From Oceanihabitans gracilariae (GTDB taxonomy: Bacteria > Bacteroidota > Bacteroidia > Flavobacteriales > Flavobacteriaceae), in NCBI RefSeq assembly GCF_042684485.1, contig NZ_JBHULM010000001.1:310001-374000 (forward strand): 64,000 nucleotides of DNA, given 5' to 3'. Made by a program: the position numbers and the translations under genes. The notes under the pieces were generated by a model that was given only the letters and a program-made list of their open reading frames with translations, was not told the origin of the DNA and did not search any database. Positions 27,421 through 35,851 of the stretch are shown one piece after another (the stretch's first letter is position 1; the number at the start of each line of letters is the position of its first letter).

Positions 27421-28113
27421 TTATAAGGTAAAAGAGTCTTTAAATTTAGAGTTGTTAGAGTGTTTTTTTATGGCTTTTTTAGAAAGTATTAGTCCTATAA
27501 AAAGCGAAATAAATGCACCAACCCAAATACCAGGAATAAAGTCTAAAAACAAGAAGAAGTCATAGGCTCCATGAAAAAGAATGGCAAAGAATAGGCCTAA
27601 AAGGTTCAGTTTGGTTCTTTGGTTTGAAAATTTTGCTTTCCCCATGAAATAACCCATTAAAACGGCAAAAGTTGCGTGCGCTGGAACTGCTGTGAAAGCT
27701 CTTAATACAGCTGTTTGTAATCCGCCTTGTAATACATACATAATATTTTCTGTAGCAGCAAAACCCATAGAAACCATTACTGCGTATACAATACCATCAA
27801 ATTGCTCATTAAACTCTTTATGTGGTTGTGCAAAGTAACGTACAATAATGTATTTGCTAAACTCTTCAATTAAGGCCACTACAAAAAAGGCTTTAATAAA
27901 AAGTTGTACTACACTAGAGTTACCTTGTATAGAAATAGGAATGGTAAAATCTGAAATAATATATAATATTGTAGAAATTATAATGCTAATGATAGCGCCA
28001 AGTAAAAAGTTATAAAAGAGTAAGCGTTTTGGTTCTTTGTTGTATTTATCTTTAATATAAATGTATAGTATAATAAAAAAGACAGGAGCTATTGCAAGGG
28101 AGAGTAAATACAT
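27421..28113 (-). CDS. PrsW-family glutamic-type intramembrane protease
   Basis: A 230-residue polytopic membrane protein of the PrsW/CAAX-related protease superfamily. The family hallmarks are visible: EEFSKY (E83, E84), FAATENIMY (E122), and a histidine in AHATFAVLMGYFMG (about 146). These form the putative active site in the membrane. In Bacillus, PrsW performs site-1 cleavage of an anti-sigma factor; here no sigma or anti-sigma gene is adjacent, so the target is unknown. It follows a flippase-like gene by 13 bp and is probably co-transcribed with it. Confidence 0.85.
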   Translation of the reverse strand: MYLLSLAIAPVFFIILYIYIKDKYNKEPKRLLFYNFLLGAIISIIISTILYIISDFTIPISIQGNSSVVQLFIKAFFVVALIEEFSKYIIVRYFAQPHKEFNEQFDGIVYAVMVSMGFAATENIMYVLQGGLQTAVLRAFTAVPAHATFAVLMGYFMGKAKFSNQRTKLNLLGLFFAILFHGAYDFFLFLDFIPGIWVGAFISLFIGLILSKKAIKKHSNNSKFKDSFTL

Positions 28114-28126
28114 ATATCAAAAATAA

Positions 28127-29383
28127 TTAAAAAATGGAGACTAGTTGCTTTCTGCTTTGTTTATCTATAAAAATATAGGCAATATTTGTAATAAAATGGC
28201 TAGTTAAAACAGCAATTGCAGCACCATTAACGTGTAAAATAGGAATTAACAAATAACATAAAATAACGTTTACTATACAGCCAATAAAAAAGCGATATAC
28301 GTTTTTTTGTAAGTTACCAGTATTAATTAGGTGTTTTTCATAAATCATTCCTAAAAAAACAAATAGAGGAGCCCAACAGAAAATGATTAACGCTGTTTTA
28401 GCTTTTGCAAAAGATGCTGTGAAAAAGGTGTCTAGAACAAGGTTGCCGAAAAAAGTGTAAAATCCAGCAATAGCAATACCTAATGCAAACATGATTTTAA
28501 AAAGCTGTTTCATTTTTTTGATATATAGCTTTTTGTTTTGCTGAAATGATTCGGCTAAAGAAGGATATAAAGCATTGATAATAGAGAAACCAATATTCCA
28601 ACTTAATCCAATGACTAAAAATTGTACGGTTGCAAAAATTCCGTTAGCATAATCGTCATAAAAATATTTTAAAAACAACTCATCAATAGTAATATAAAAC
28701 ATTATTAAACTATTAGAAAGTATTAAAGGAAAAGACATTTTTAATAAGGATTTTGCTAAAGGCCAAGAAAAGATCCATTGTTTAAACAGAAATTGTTTCT
28801 TGTGTTTTAAAATGAGACTATAAATACATCCTTGAATTATAAAATCAAGTATAATAAGTTTGGCAAAGTAGTAAACATCTAACTGTTTTTTTACGCCGTA
28901 GTATTGTAAGGAAACAATAATAGCCAAGCTTATGATTTTACTAATAAAAATATATTTTGTCCATTTTTTAGCTAGTAAGTAATATTCAAAAATATCGGTT
29001 AATTTAAAAAAGTAACTACAAGCAATAATGAGGTACAGACTAGTTAAAGGACTATTTTTAGCAATACTAAAATAAATTAAAATGGCTATAAATAGTACCA
29101 ACCAACTAATAAGTCTAAGGTAAAAAGCGGTTGCTAGAATTAGCGAACTTTTTTTAGGGTTATACACAATTTCTCTTATGCAAATAGCAGACAATCCTAA
29201 AAAAAATAAAGGAGTAAACATACCTAAAACAGATTCTACAAATTTTAACTTCCCTAGGTCTATGGTACCTAAAGTGTTAAATATTTGAGGAACAATAAAA
29301 ACACCAGTAATAAGCTGTGTAATTTTTTCTAGCGTAAACCATTTGGTAGCAATAAAATCTTTTTTACTAAAAACCGATGTCAT
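28127..29383 (-). CDS. polysaccharide biosynthesis / lipid-linked oligosaccharide flippase-like protein
   Basis: A 418-residue inner-membrane protein with about 12 hydrophobic segments and charged loops, of the MOP/Wzx flippase superfamily. The N-terminal region KWFTLEKITQLITGVFIVPQ is typical of the O-antigen flippase group. There are no glycosyltransferase or polymerase genes beside it, so it is not in a normal polysaccharide cluster. The PrsW gene follows in the same direction. Substrate and pathway are unknown, and the call is at superfamily level. Confidence 0.72.
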   Translation of the reverse strand: MTSVFSKKDFIATKWFTLEKITQLITGVFIVPQIFNTLGTIDLGKLKFVESVLGMFTPLFFLGLSAICIREIVYNPKKSSLILATAFYLRLISWLVLFIAILIYFSIAKNSPLTSLYLIIACSYFFKLTDIFEYYLLAKKWTKYIFISKIISLAIIVSLQYYGVKKQLDVYYFAKLIILDFIIQGCIYSLILKHKKQFLFKQWIFSWPLAKSLLKMSFPLILSNSLIMFYITIDELFLKYFYDDYANGIFATVQFLVIGLSWNIGFSIINALYPSLAESFQQNKKLYIKKMKQLFKIMFALGIAIAGFYTFFGNLVLDTFFTASFAKAKTALIIFCWAPLFVFLGMIYEKHLINTGNLQKNVYRFFIGCIVNVILCYLLIPILHVNGAAIAVLTSHFITNIAYIFIDKQSRKQLVSIF

Positions 29384-29400
29384 GAAGTATTTTTAAAAAT

Positions 29401-29408
29401 CAAATATA
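29401..29408 (-). promoter_or_regulatory. TAnnTTTG -7 element of the flippase-prsW unit
   Basis: TATATTTG on the minus strand at 29408-29401, 17 nt upstream of the ATG at 29383, matches the Bacteroidota -7 consensus. No TTG was found at -33. Confidence 0.5.
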
Positions 29409-29472
29409 TAAAAATGGATTACTTTTAGAGGTTTGAAAGAATATTATTACTTTCGTTTTTACAATCTTAAAT

Positions 29473-30450
29473 ATGACTCCAGAGTTTCTTAGACGTTATT
29501 ATGTATTACGTATAATTTCAAATCCTATAGTTTACGGAATTGAGAAAAATGGCTATGTACCACTTTTTGATTTACAAAATGCGCTATATCAATTGCGTCT
29601 TAATAATATAGACGACTTGTTGTATGAAAAATTGAATCAATCTTCACGAAAAACGATTAAACGTGATTTAGAAAAAATAAAATCCTATTACCAAGTACAT
29701 GTGTTGCACAAGCGTAATTATGGATATTATTTAGATGATTTTGAGATAAGTCCAGTATTAAAAGAAGTGTATGAAAAAACAGAACTTTATCTTTTACACC
29801 ATCATGCACATGCTTGGAAAACGCATGTAACAACAGCGCGTAGTTCTTTAAGTACACGTGTAGATATAGTTCCTTTAATACAAGCAATAGAACATGAAAC
29901 GCTTGTAGAAATTACATATTACGGATGGTATGATGATCTTGGGTTTAAAACTTTAGAAGGTTTTTTTCAGCCATTACATATTAAGGAAATTAATAAGGCT
30001 TGGTATTTAATGGCTTATAATAAGGAATATGGTGTGTATGCTTTTTGTTTAGACGAGAGAATTAAAAGATTGCAGATTACTAAGAAACATGTTAAAGATC
30101 CAATAGTTTTTAATCCAGAAACTTATTTTAAAAATTCTATAGGTATTTTAAAATCGAACATAACTCCAGAATGGATTTATATTAAAGTAGCCAATCACCA
30201 TTTTAAATATTTAAAATCAAACCCTTTACATCATTCTCAAGAAATTGTAACTGAACCTAAAAAACAAGAAACACAGGATTTAGATTATACTAATCCTGAT
30301 ATTTGGGGTGAAATTAAAGTGTTTGTAGAACCAAACTATGAGTTTTTAATGGACATATTAAAATACAATCTTTGGGTAAAAGTGGTTAGTCCGTTACATA
30401 TTAAAGAATATGTAAAACACCATGTAGAGCTTATGTTAGCTTACTATTAG
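29473..30450 (+). CDS. WYL-domain transcriptional regulator
   Basis: A 325-residue regulator with an N-terminal helix-turn-helix region (about 20-75, with SSRKTIKRDLEKIKSYYQVH), a WYL domain (about 130-215, with VEITYYGWYDDLGFKTLEGFFQPLHI and KAWYLMAYNKEY), and a C-terminal WCX-like extension. WYL proteins bind single-stranded nucleic acid or nucleotides and often regulate defence islands. Here it stands at the edge of an accessory region whose first gene is 197 bp downstream. That neighbourhood makes it a candidate local regulator. The GACAGGT motif in the intervening gap is a possible operator. Confidence 0.82.
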   Translation: MTPEFLRRYYVLRIISNPIVYGIEKNGYVPLFDLQNALYQLRLNNIDDLLYEKLNQSSRKTIKRDLEKIKSYYQVHVLHKRNYGYYLDDFEISPVLKEVYEKTELYLLHHHAHAWKTHVTTARSSLSTRVDIVPLIQAIEHETLVEITYYGWYDDLGFKTLEGFFQPLHIKEINKAWYLMAYNKEYGVYAFCLDERIKRLQITKKHVKDPIVFNPETYFKNSIGILKSNITPEWIYIKVANHHFKYLKSNPLHHSQEIVTEPKKQETQDLDYTNPDIWGEIKVFVEPNYEFLMDILKYNLWVKVVSPLHIKEYVKHHVELMLAYY

Positions 30451-30571
30451 TGGTTTTTCTTCTATACTAATTTTTCTTTTCTTCTGCCTTTTTACAAGCT
30501 TTATAAAACTTTTTGGTTATCTATTTTGTTGATATACAGTTGTTATCTGTTTTTTCTTACAATAAGATTTT

Positions 30572-30597
30572 AAACGGACAGGTTTTGTCTATTTGAA
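30572..30597 (+). repeat. GACAGGT motif copy A (regulatory or boundary repeat)
   Basis: A 23-bp block containing GACAGGTTTTGTCTATTT recurs at 35628-35652 with 21 of 23 identical bases. Each copy holds a short inverted pair GACA...TGTC. Copy A lies 51-75 bp upstream of the small zinc-ribbon gene, a position suited to an operator or promoter. Confidence 0.55.
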
Positions 30598-30647
30598 TTT
30601 TAGATTTACATCTCAAAATTAAACTTAACCACTTAAGCACCTAAATT

Positions 30648-30806
30648 ATGGCAACCTACAAATGTAAAATCTGTGGCGTTCAAAAAAATGACACGATAAC
30701 TTCTCAACTAAATACACCTTTAACTTGTAAGGGTTCTAAAGAAGACTCCGAAGTTCATTTTCATAAATGGGAACAAATTTCTGTTGAAGATTTAATTTGT
30801 AATTAA
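30648..30806 (+). CDS. small zinc-ribbon-like protein (52 aa)
   Basis: Short frame from ATG at 30648 to TAA at 30806, start MATYKCKICGVQKND. A CKIC pair near 6-9 and a later Cys (about 27), His residues (37, 39) and a C-terminal Cys could bind zinc. It lies 15 bp before another MAT-starting small gene, so the two are probably co-transcribed. I recognise no named family. It is the first gene of the accessory region, after the WYL regulator and motif copy A. Confidence 0.6.
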   Translation: MATYKCKICGVQKNDTITSQLNTPLTCKGSKEDSEVHFHKWEQISVEDLICN

Positions 30807-30821
30807 CAATCAAAAATTATT

Positions 30822-31031
30822 ATGGCAACATTTGAAGTAAAAACCAAACGTTCTATGAACGTGCAAGGAGACTACGTGGATGCAGGACTATCTGTACAGA
30901 TTAGCAGTATGTTTTCTAACCCTTTTGACGAAGTCGATAAAATACACAAAGCTTTTTTAAGAGTTCACGGAATAGATTTAAAACCAGAAGGCTATTTAAG
31001 TTTAGGGTATTTGGAATATAGGATGGTTTAG
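30822..31031 (+). CDS. small hypothetical protein (69 aa)
   Basis: A 69-residue protein starting MATFEVKTKRSMNVQGDYV. The beta-rich first half and the VHGIDLKPEGYLSLGYLEY ending resemble a family of small proteins seen in Bacteroidota, but I cannot name it with confidence (perhaps a DUF6140-like family). It has no signal peptide or transmembrane segment. Close spacing to the zinc-ribbon gene indicates a shared transcript. Function unknown. Confidence 0.65.
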   Translation: MATFEVKTKRSMNVQGDYVDAGLSVQISSMFSNPFDEVDKIHKAFLRVHGIDLKPEGYLSLGYLEYRMV

Positions 31032-31176
31032 TAATTTATCAATAGGAATATTACTAAAGAATTTTACCAATAAAGAGTTTGTTTATAGAAGAATTAGCTA
31101 AATAACAAGCTAGTGTTATTTATACCAGACCTTTTACCAACATTAATTAAAAACTTATAAATAATAATTTAAATAA

Positions 31177-31677
31177 ATGAAAAACAGAAATTTACTCTTA
31201 ACAGCAATTGTATTGGCTTCATTAACCTCTTGTGGTAGTTACGTTAGAATTGGTGATTTAACAGGTATAAGTAACCGAAACATAGATAATAGTGAACAAT
31301 ATGTTTTACTAGAAAGAGATATAGAATCGGTAGCTAAATCTGAAAAAGATGCTTTAGAGCAAGCAGTTGACAATATGACTAAAGAACATGAAGGGGAGTT
31401 TTTAAGAAATGCTAAAATTTACGTAAAAAGTAATGGAAAAAAAGTAAAGGTTGTTGGCGATGTATGGGGAATTCAAAAAACAAATGTAAATGTTATTACA
31501 AATGCAAATGCCAAAATAGAATTACAAGTTGGAGATAAAGTTGTTTTTAATAGAAAAGGCGACATTATTGATGGTAGAATAATCGGTTTAAATTCAAACT
31601 CTGTAATTGTAGAATATGGAAAAAGAAATAAAAGAGTTGAATTAAAATATGATGAAGTTACCAAAACAGAACAATAA
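31177..31677 (+). CDS. hypothetical lipoprotein (166 aa)
   Basis: An N-terminal lipoprotein signal with lipobox LTSC (Cys about 19) precedes a mixed alpha/beta domain. The C-terminal half (about 110-160: LQVGDKVVFNRKGDIIDGRI... then VIVEYGKRNKRVELKYDEV) looks like a small SH3/KOW-like barrel. It should be anchored in the inner or outer membrane. No family is recognised. It lies in the accessory region with 145 bp before and a 410-bp gap after. Confidence 0.65.
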   Translation: MKNRNLLLTAIVLASLTSCGSYVRIGDLTGISNRNIDNSEQYVLLERDIESVAKSEKDALEQAVDNMTKEHEGEFLRNAKIYVKSNGKKVKVVGDVWGIQKTNVNVITNANAKIELQVGDKVVFNRKGDIIDGRIIGLNSNSVIVEYGKRNKRVELKYDEVTKTEQ

Positions 31678-32087
31678 CACAACAATAAAGATCAACCAAT
31701 AATTACTATATGTTATAGCTTGTACAAACTGTTTCTAAAAACTCTTTTAGGTTTTTAGTTTGGGGTGTACTTGTAAAGTTGAGTGCTAACTATATAAACA
31801 GGCTTTATGAAAAGCCAAAACCTTTGGCGTTGATTTAAAGTTTGAAGGGAATTTAAGTATAGTACGGTTTAAAAATGTATCTGTATGATAAAAGTACTAT
31901 TAAATACAAATAAAAACTATAACAAAAACTGTAATTAAGTTTATTTCTAATTCTAGATTATTCATGTGAATTTCCTTGGATTTTCAATTCGGTTATAAAT
32001 CATAAAATTAGTTATTCGTTTGATTTTCAGTGTAAAGAAAAAGGTTGGTGTTAGGAAAAATAAAAGATAGAATATTTTGAAAATACT
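31678..32087. other. 410-bp gene-free leader of the helical operon
   Basis: I find no coding frame here. It holds three short hairpins: CTAAAAAC/GTTTTTAG (31735-31758), GGCTTT-ATGA-AAAGCC (31801-31816) and GCCAAA-ACC-TTTGGC (31814-31828). The last two share GCC at 31814-31816 and so cannot both form. The remainder is AT-rich sequence up to the ATG at 32088. No clear TAnnTTTG box was found near that start. Confidence 0.4.
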
Positions 32088-33824
32088 ATGACACATACAG
32101 AAATTATAAAAAAAAATGCAGATGGCATAAACACAAAATTAGTTGAAGCTGTTATAAAAAAAGCGCAACAACTAAGTGTAGATTCAGAAATAATAAATAG
32201 AAGAATGCTATTAGATTATTTGAATGAAGAACTTCAAATAAATCTAAAGGAAGGACTTTATATAAAACAAATACTTAAAGAAGCTTATTTAAAAACTTCA
32301 TATTCTTCTAGTATTCAAAAGGCTATTATCAATAATATTCTAGATAATGATGGGAAAAACAGCGTATATAACCCAAATCGAGTAGAACAACGTATAGAAG
32401 CATTAGAAATTCAAGATCCAAATTTAGATTTAGATGATTTTAAACTTATTGAACAAGAAATAGAAACGGTAAAAGAGGTAGATGGTAATTTTGAAATTCA
32501 AACTATTCAGCAAAATATTGACGTATTAAAACCTAAAAAGGAGGTGTCGATTACAGGGCGTCTTAAAGTTGAAGCATCAAAAAAACATGCATTTGAAATC
32601 AAAAAAGAATACAATAAAATTATTCAAGTTCATGAAAAAGTTAAAGATATAAATCTAAATTTGGTCGATGATTTTGATAAAACAAGAAACAAATTAAAAC
32701 TAATCAGAGAAGATTTATTAAATCTATTGATTGATTTATTTGGGGATCAAATAAAATCTTCAGAACCAGAATTATTTGATGTTTCTCAAATAAACTGGGA
32801 AAGTTTTGAAGACAGTTATGCTAAATTAGATACTTATTTTTCTAGTATAAATGATAATGTGGAAATTTTTAAAGAAGCGCATCAACAACATATGTCTGCG
32901 GTATCTATGTCCGGAAAAAAGGAGTTTAATAATTTTTTAAACAAAACTTCATCTCTAGCAAATGCAGGAAGATTAGACAAATCAAAATTAAAAGGAGCTG
33001 CAGCATCTGCCGCAATAGGGTTTTTAGTTGAAGGAGGTATGGCTGTTATTAAATCAAGAAGTGATGCTAATAAAACAATCGCTCAAATAGAGTTAGACAT
33101 TGAGAAAATGAAAGACGGGATGAGAGGAGATGTAGAATTAATTTTAAACGATATTTTAAAACTAGGTAGATTTTATACAGAACTAAAAGATAAATTAATT
33201 CCGCAATTAAAATTATTTACTCAGAAAGCAGTTAATAAATTGATAGTTGATATTTCACCTTTATATGAACAAATAATTTCGAACCATGAAATAAAAGAAT
33301 TAAGAGATAGTAATAAGCTTTTAATGACAGAATTTCGAACAATTGAACTTGAATTAATTGATAAAAAAGAGCAAGTTGATTTTAATGATTTAAGACATCA
33401 ACAACTAACTGAAGTTGTTGATTTTCAAAAGGTAGAATACAACTTTTTATTATCATTAAAACCGGTTAAACCCAATTTGTTCTATAAAATAATATCTCCA
33501 AAAAAATCTGTTAATTTATACAACGAGACTTTAATTGATTGGTATACCTACTGTAAACCTTTTATTGATAATTTCGAGAATACTCAAAAAGAAATTGTTA
33601 GAGAAGTAGAACTAAAAGCAGAAAATCTTGTTGATATGAATTTATTAATAAAGAGAAAAGAAAATATTCTAGAAGAATTAAATAATAATTCACGAAATAT
33701 AAGAACTATTTTCGGAGAAAAAGGGAATAAAACTATTTTAAAGGATTTACTTACTCATATCAAAGATTTTACTGTTTCTTCAAAAGGAGTGCTAGAATTA
33801 AATATTTCAAAAGAACTTATTTAA
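32088..33824 (+). CDS. large helical protein of unknown function (578 aa)
   Basis: Not recognised. Predicted almost wholly alpha-helical, with long charged coiled-coil-like segments (about 90-290 and 325-455, 480-545) around one Gly/Ala-rich hydrophobic stretch (LKGAAASAAIGFLVEGGMAV, about 301-320). An N-terminal ~90-residue helical module may be a separate domain. No signal peptide, Walker motif or enzyme motif was seen. The arrangement of one amphipathic or membrane-inserting hairpin between long helices recalls helical pore-forming toxins, but that is only an analogy. First gene of a three-gene operon; the next start is 1 bp after its stop. Confidence 0.7.
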   Translation: MTHTEIIKKNADGINTKLVEAVIKKAQQLSVDSEIINRRMLLDYLNEELQINLKEGLYIKQILKEAYLKTSYSSSIQKAIINNILDNDGKNSVYNPNRVEQRIEALEIQDPNLDLDDFKLIEQEIETVKEVDGNFEIQTIQQNIDVLKPKKEVSITGRLKVEASKKHAFEIKKEYNKIIQVHEKVKDINLNLVDDFDKTRNKLKLIREDLLNLLIDLFGDQIKSSEPELFDVSQINWESFEDSYAKLDTYFSSINDNVEIFKEAHQQHMSAVSMSGKKEFNNFLNKTSSLANAGRLDKSKLKGAAASAAIGFLVEGGMAVIKSRSDANKTIAQIELDIEKMKDGMRGDVELILNDILKLGRFYTELKDKLIPQLKLFTQKAVNKLIVDISPLYEQIISNHEIKELRDSNKLLMTEFRTIELELIDKKEQVDFNDLRHQQLTEVVDFQKVEYNFLLSLKPVKPNLFYKIISPKKSVNLYNETLIDWYTYCKPFIDNFENTQKEIVREVELKAENLVDMNLLIKRKENILEELNNNSRNIRTIFGEKGNKTILKDLLTHIKDFTVSSKGVLELNISKELI

Positions 33825-33825
33825 T

Positions 33826-34350
33826 ATGGAAAACAGACTTATTACCCAAACAGAACTAAATCATTTAAGTTCTACGGTCAACAAAAGCTTTTTAACTGAA
33901 AACATTCATAAGATTTATGATGATTTAGTTATTAATCATGCCGAAAATAATGAGTACATAGTTAATGTACTTTTCAGTAAAATGACTAAAGATAATCGTT
34001 TTGATAAAATTAGTGATGAAAGTAAAATGTTAATGGTAGATACAGCATTGTCTTGCTTATCCAATGTGCTTAAAACCTTTGACTTAAAGAATAAAACAAG
34101 TATTCTTCATAAGAAAAACAAAGAATTAACAGATTTGTTTTTTAAAAATTATGAAGAAAAATTGTTAAGTTTAAAGGAAGAAATAAAGAAAAATCAAGAA
34201 GATTTTTTAGAGTTACAACAAAATGCTAATGATATGTCCTTAGGCAAGTTAGCAAATGCAATAAACGAATTTCACAACCCAAATATGGCTACAGATGTGA
34301 GTAATCAAGATATTGATGATTTACTAAATGGTGGTACACTAGAATTTTAA
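33826..34350 (+). CDS. helical hypothetical protein (174 aa), operon partner
   Basis: Begins one base after the stop of the 578-aa gene, so translation is probably coupled. The 174 residues are predicted helical throughout, with a coiled-coil segment near 100-140 (KKNKELTDLFFKNYEEKL). The C-terminal tail is acidic and polar, ending DIDDLLNGGTLEF, which could be a docking peptide. No signal peptide or membrane segment. No family is recognised. Its size and position suggest a binding partner or cognate factor for the larger protein. Confidence 0.68.
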   Translation: MENRLITQTELNHLSSTVNKSFLTENIHKIYDDLVINHAENNEYIVNVLFSKMTKDNRFDKISDESKMLMVDTALSCLSNVLKTFDLKNKTSILHKKNKELTDLFFKNYEEKLLSLKEEIKKNQEDFLELQQNANDMSLGKLANAINEFHNPNMATDVSNQDIDDLLNGGTLEF

Positions 34351-34354
34351 AATT

Positions 34355-34855
34355 ATGATTACAGAAGAACTTATAAAAAAATATTTTTTAACCAAAAGCA
34401 AAACGATAAAGGCTTATCTAATAGGAAATGAAGATAAATTATTTTTAACAGAAGATCATGATCACATAAAAAATGTATTTAAAAGTAATAAAAAGGAAGG
34501 TCGTATGATCTTTTATCGTATTAATTACTTTATAGCTGTGATATTTTTGTTAGGATCATTTTTTATGGTAATGAGCTGGTTATCTCAAATAAATAATATA
34601 CAAGATATATTGTACATTTTTGTTTTATTAGCACCTTTACTTCTTATATTTTTAAAACCTCTAGTACACTTATTTGCTTTAAAAAACAGGAGGAATAATA
34701 AGAATATTTCCATGTACAAAGAGTTATACGGAGAACAAAATTTTAATAAATTAAATATAACTTCAGAAATACAAGATCAAAAGGAAAAAGGAATATCAAA
34801 AGGTTTATTTATAGGAGTTATAGTTGCTGTTATAATATTATATTTCATTTTCTAG
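34355..34855 (+). CDS. membrane protein of unknown function (166 aa), operon partner
   Basis: Third gene of the operon, 4 bp after the previous stop. A soluble N-terminal ~48 residues is followed by two adjacent hydrophobic helices (about 50-75 and 82-106), a basic loop (KNRRNNKN), a polar stretch, and a final C-terminal membrane helix (GLFIGVIVAVIILYFIF, about 150-166). It has no signal peptide. The membrane anchor in an operon with two soluble helical proteins suggests a membrane-associated complex. No family is recognised. Confidence 0.68.
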   Translation: MITEELIKKYFLTKSKTIKAYLIGNEDKLFLTEDHDHIKNVFKSNKKEGRMIFYRINYFIAVIFLLGSFFMVMSWLSQINNIQDILYIFVLLAPLLLIFLKPLVHLFALKNRRNNKNISMYKELYGEQNFNKLNITSEIQDQKEKGISKGLFIGVIVAVIILYFIF

Positions 34856-35062
34856 AGATAGGGAACTAAAAATACTGTGTTTGTGAAAGCAGTAGAAATA
34901 AAAATAAAATTAATCAATGTTTCAAATTATAACAAAGAGTTGGAAAATAATTTAAATTAAGATTTTGATGATGATTTTACTTTAGAGATTTATAGCCTTG
35001 TTAAGATTTAACTTTATTTTAATTTTAGAAGTTTATTAAGAACTTTCAATAAATATTTTTTA

Positions 35063-35494
35063 ATGCAAAACCCAACCCGCCCATACCATCGCGCAGAAAT
35101 AGACCAACGCTTTACCAAAGTAAAAGCACAAATGCATCAAGAAGCTTTGGCTAGAGGTGGAGATGGTATAGCGCTTTACACTGATTGCTATACAGGAGAA
35201 ACCTTACGTGGTGGTGACAGATATGATTATGAGCACATACGTTCTTCTGAAGAAGTATTTATGGCGTATAGAGATCGATTAACCAATGCAGAAATTGCAG
35301 AAGTGGTAAACTGTCCAGAAAATGTTTCGGTAACGTTGCGAACCATCAATCAATCGAAAGGTAAAATGAGAATGGAAGATTGGATAGCAAATATTGATAA
35401 TATCAACAAATACAACATAAACGTTGCTTTAACTAAAAACGTTTTGAGGAAAGCAGATAATGGAATACAAAAAATGGCCAGTACATTTATGTAA
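35063..35494 (+). CDS. HNH-like nuclease-fold protein (143 aa)
   Basis: A 143-residue protein whose middle part fits the HNH/His-Me finger pattern. CYTGETLRGG (about 42-51) is followed by YDYEHIRSSEEV with the central His near 58, then NVSVTLRTINQSKGKMRMEDW (Asn and Lys near 96-100), the usual third element. There is only one Cys and no zinc-binding CxxC pair. This is a family-level inference from pattern. It stands 207 bp after the helical operon and before the candidate small RNA. A restriction, mobile-element or toxin role would all fit the accessory setting. Confidence 0.55.
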   Translation: MQNPTRPYHRAEIDQRFTKVKAQMHQEALARGGDGIALYTDCYTGETLRGGDRYDYEHIRSSEEVFMAYRDRLTNAEIAEVVNCPENVSVTLRTINQSKGKMRMEDWIANIDNINKYNINVALTKNVLRKADNGIQKMASTFM

Positions 35495-35627
35495 AACAAG
35501 TAAATGGTTTACACTGTAATAAGCCTTTAATTCGTCTAATTTTATTAGTGTTATTACTTCAATAGACTTGTACCTAAGGTCTTTTCATTTATTTGATTTT
35601 TTTTATATTTAATCCTTAAAATATTTG

Positions 35628-35652
35628 AAACAGACAGGTATTGTCTATTTAA
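35628..35652 (+). repeat. GACAGGT motif copy B (regulatory or boundary repeat)
   Basis: GACAGGTATTGTCTATTT within a 23-bp block matching copy A at 30572 except for two bases; the arms AGACA and TGTCT are a perfect 5-bp inverted repeat. It lies 134 bp after the HNH-like gene and about 5.06 kb from copy A. No protein gene follows on the plus strand, only the candidate small RNA. Confidence 0.55.
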
Positions 35653-35656
35653 GAAT

Positions 35657-35851
35657 TAGTTTTGTTTTTGTAATTTAATAGATATTCAAAATTGAAATCT
35701 TAGTTATTATTGTATTAGATAAATCACGATTTGTAACCAAAAAGTATAACAAATCACGGGGTATCTTTAGTCTATGTAATCAGTTAATTAGGGACTTTGA
35801 GGAAGCAATCGTGAGGATTTATAAAACCCCAACCGTAAAGGTGGGGTTTTT
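35657..35851 (+). ncRNA. candidate small RNA with a Rho-independent terminator
   Basis: This is the rest of the 409-bp gene-free gap after the HNH-like gene. A TAGTTTTG -7-like element (35657-35664) is followed by a stem GATTTGT/ACAAATC with a 14-nt loop (about 35729-35756) and a G-rich, A-rich stretch. It ends in a strong terminator (35823-35855). No open frame of useful size is present. A transcript of about 180 nt is predicted; an actual promoter is not proven, and the region may simply be a 3' untranslated end. Confidence 0.3.

Noticed and set aside
27340..27426. A 28-codon open frame on the plus strand between the biotin carrier and PrsW genes.
   Set aside because: It overlaps the stop of the minus-strand prsW gene, has no clear start signals, and its size alone gives no support.
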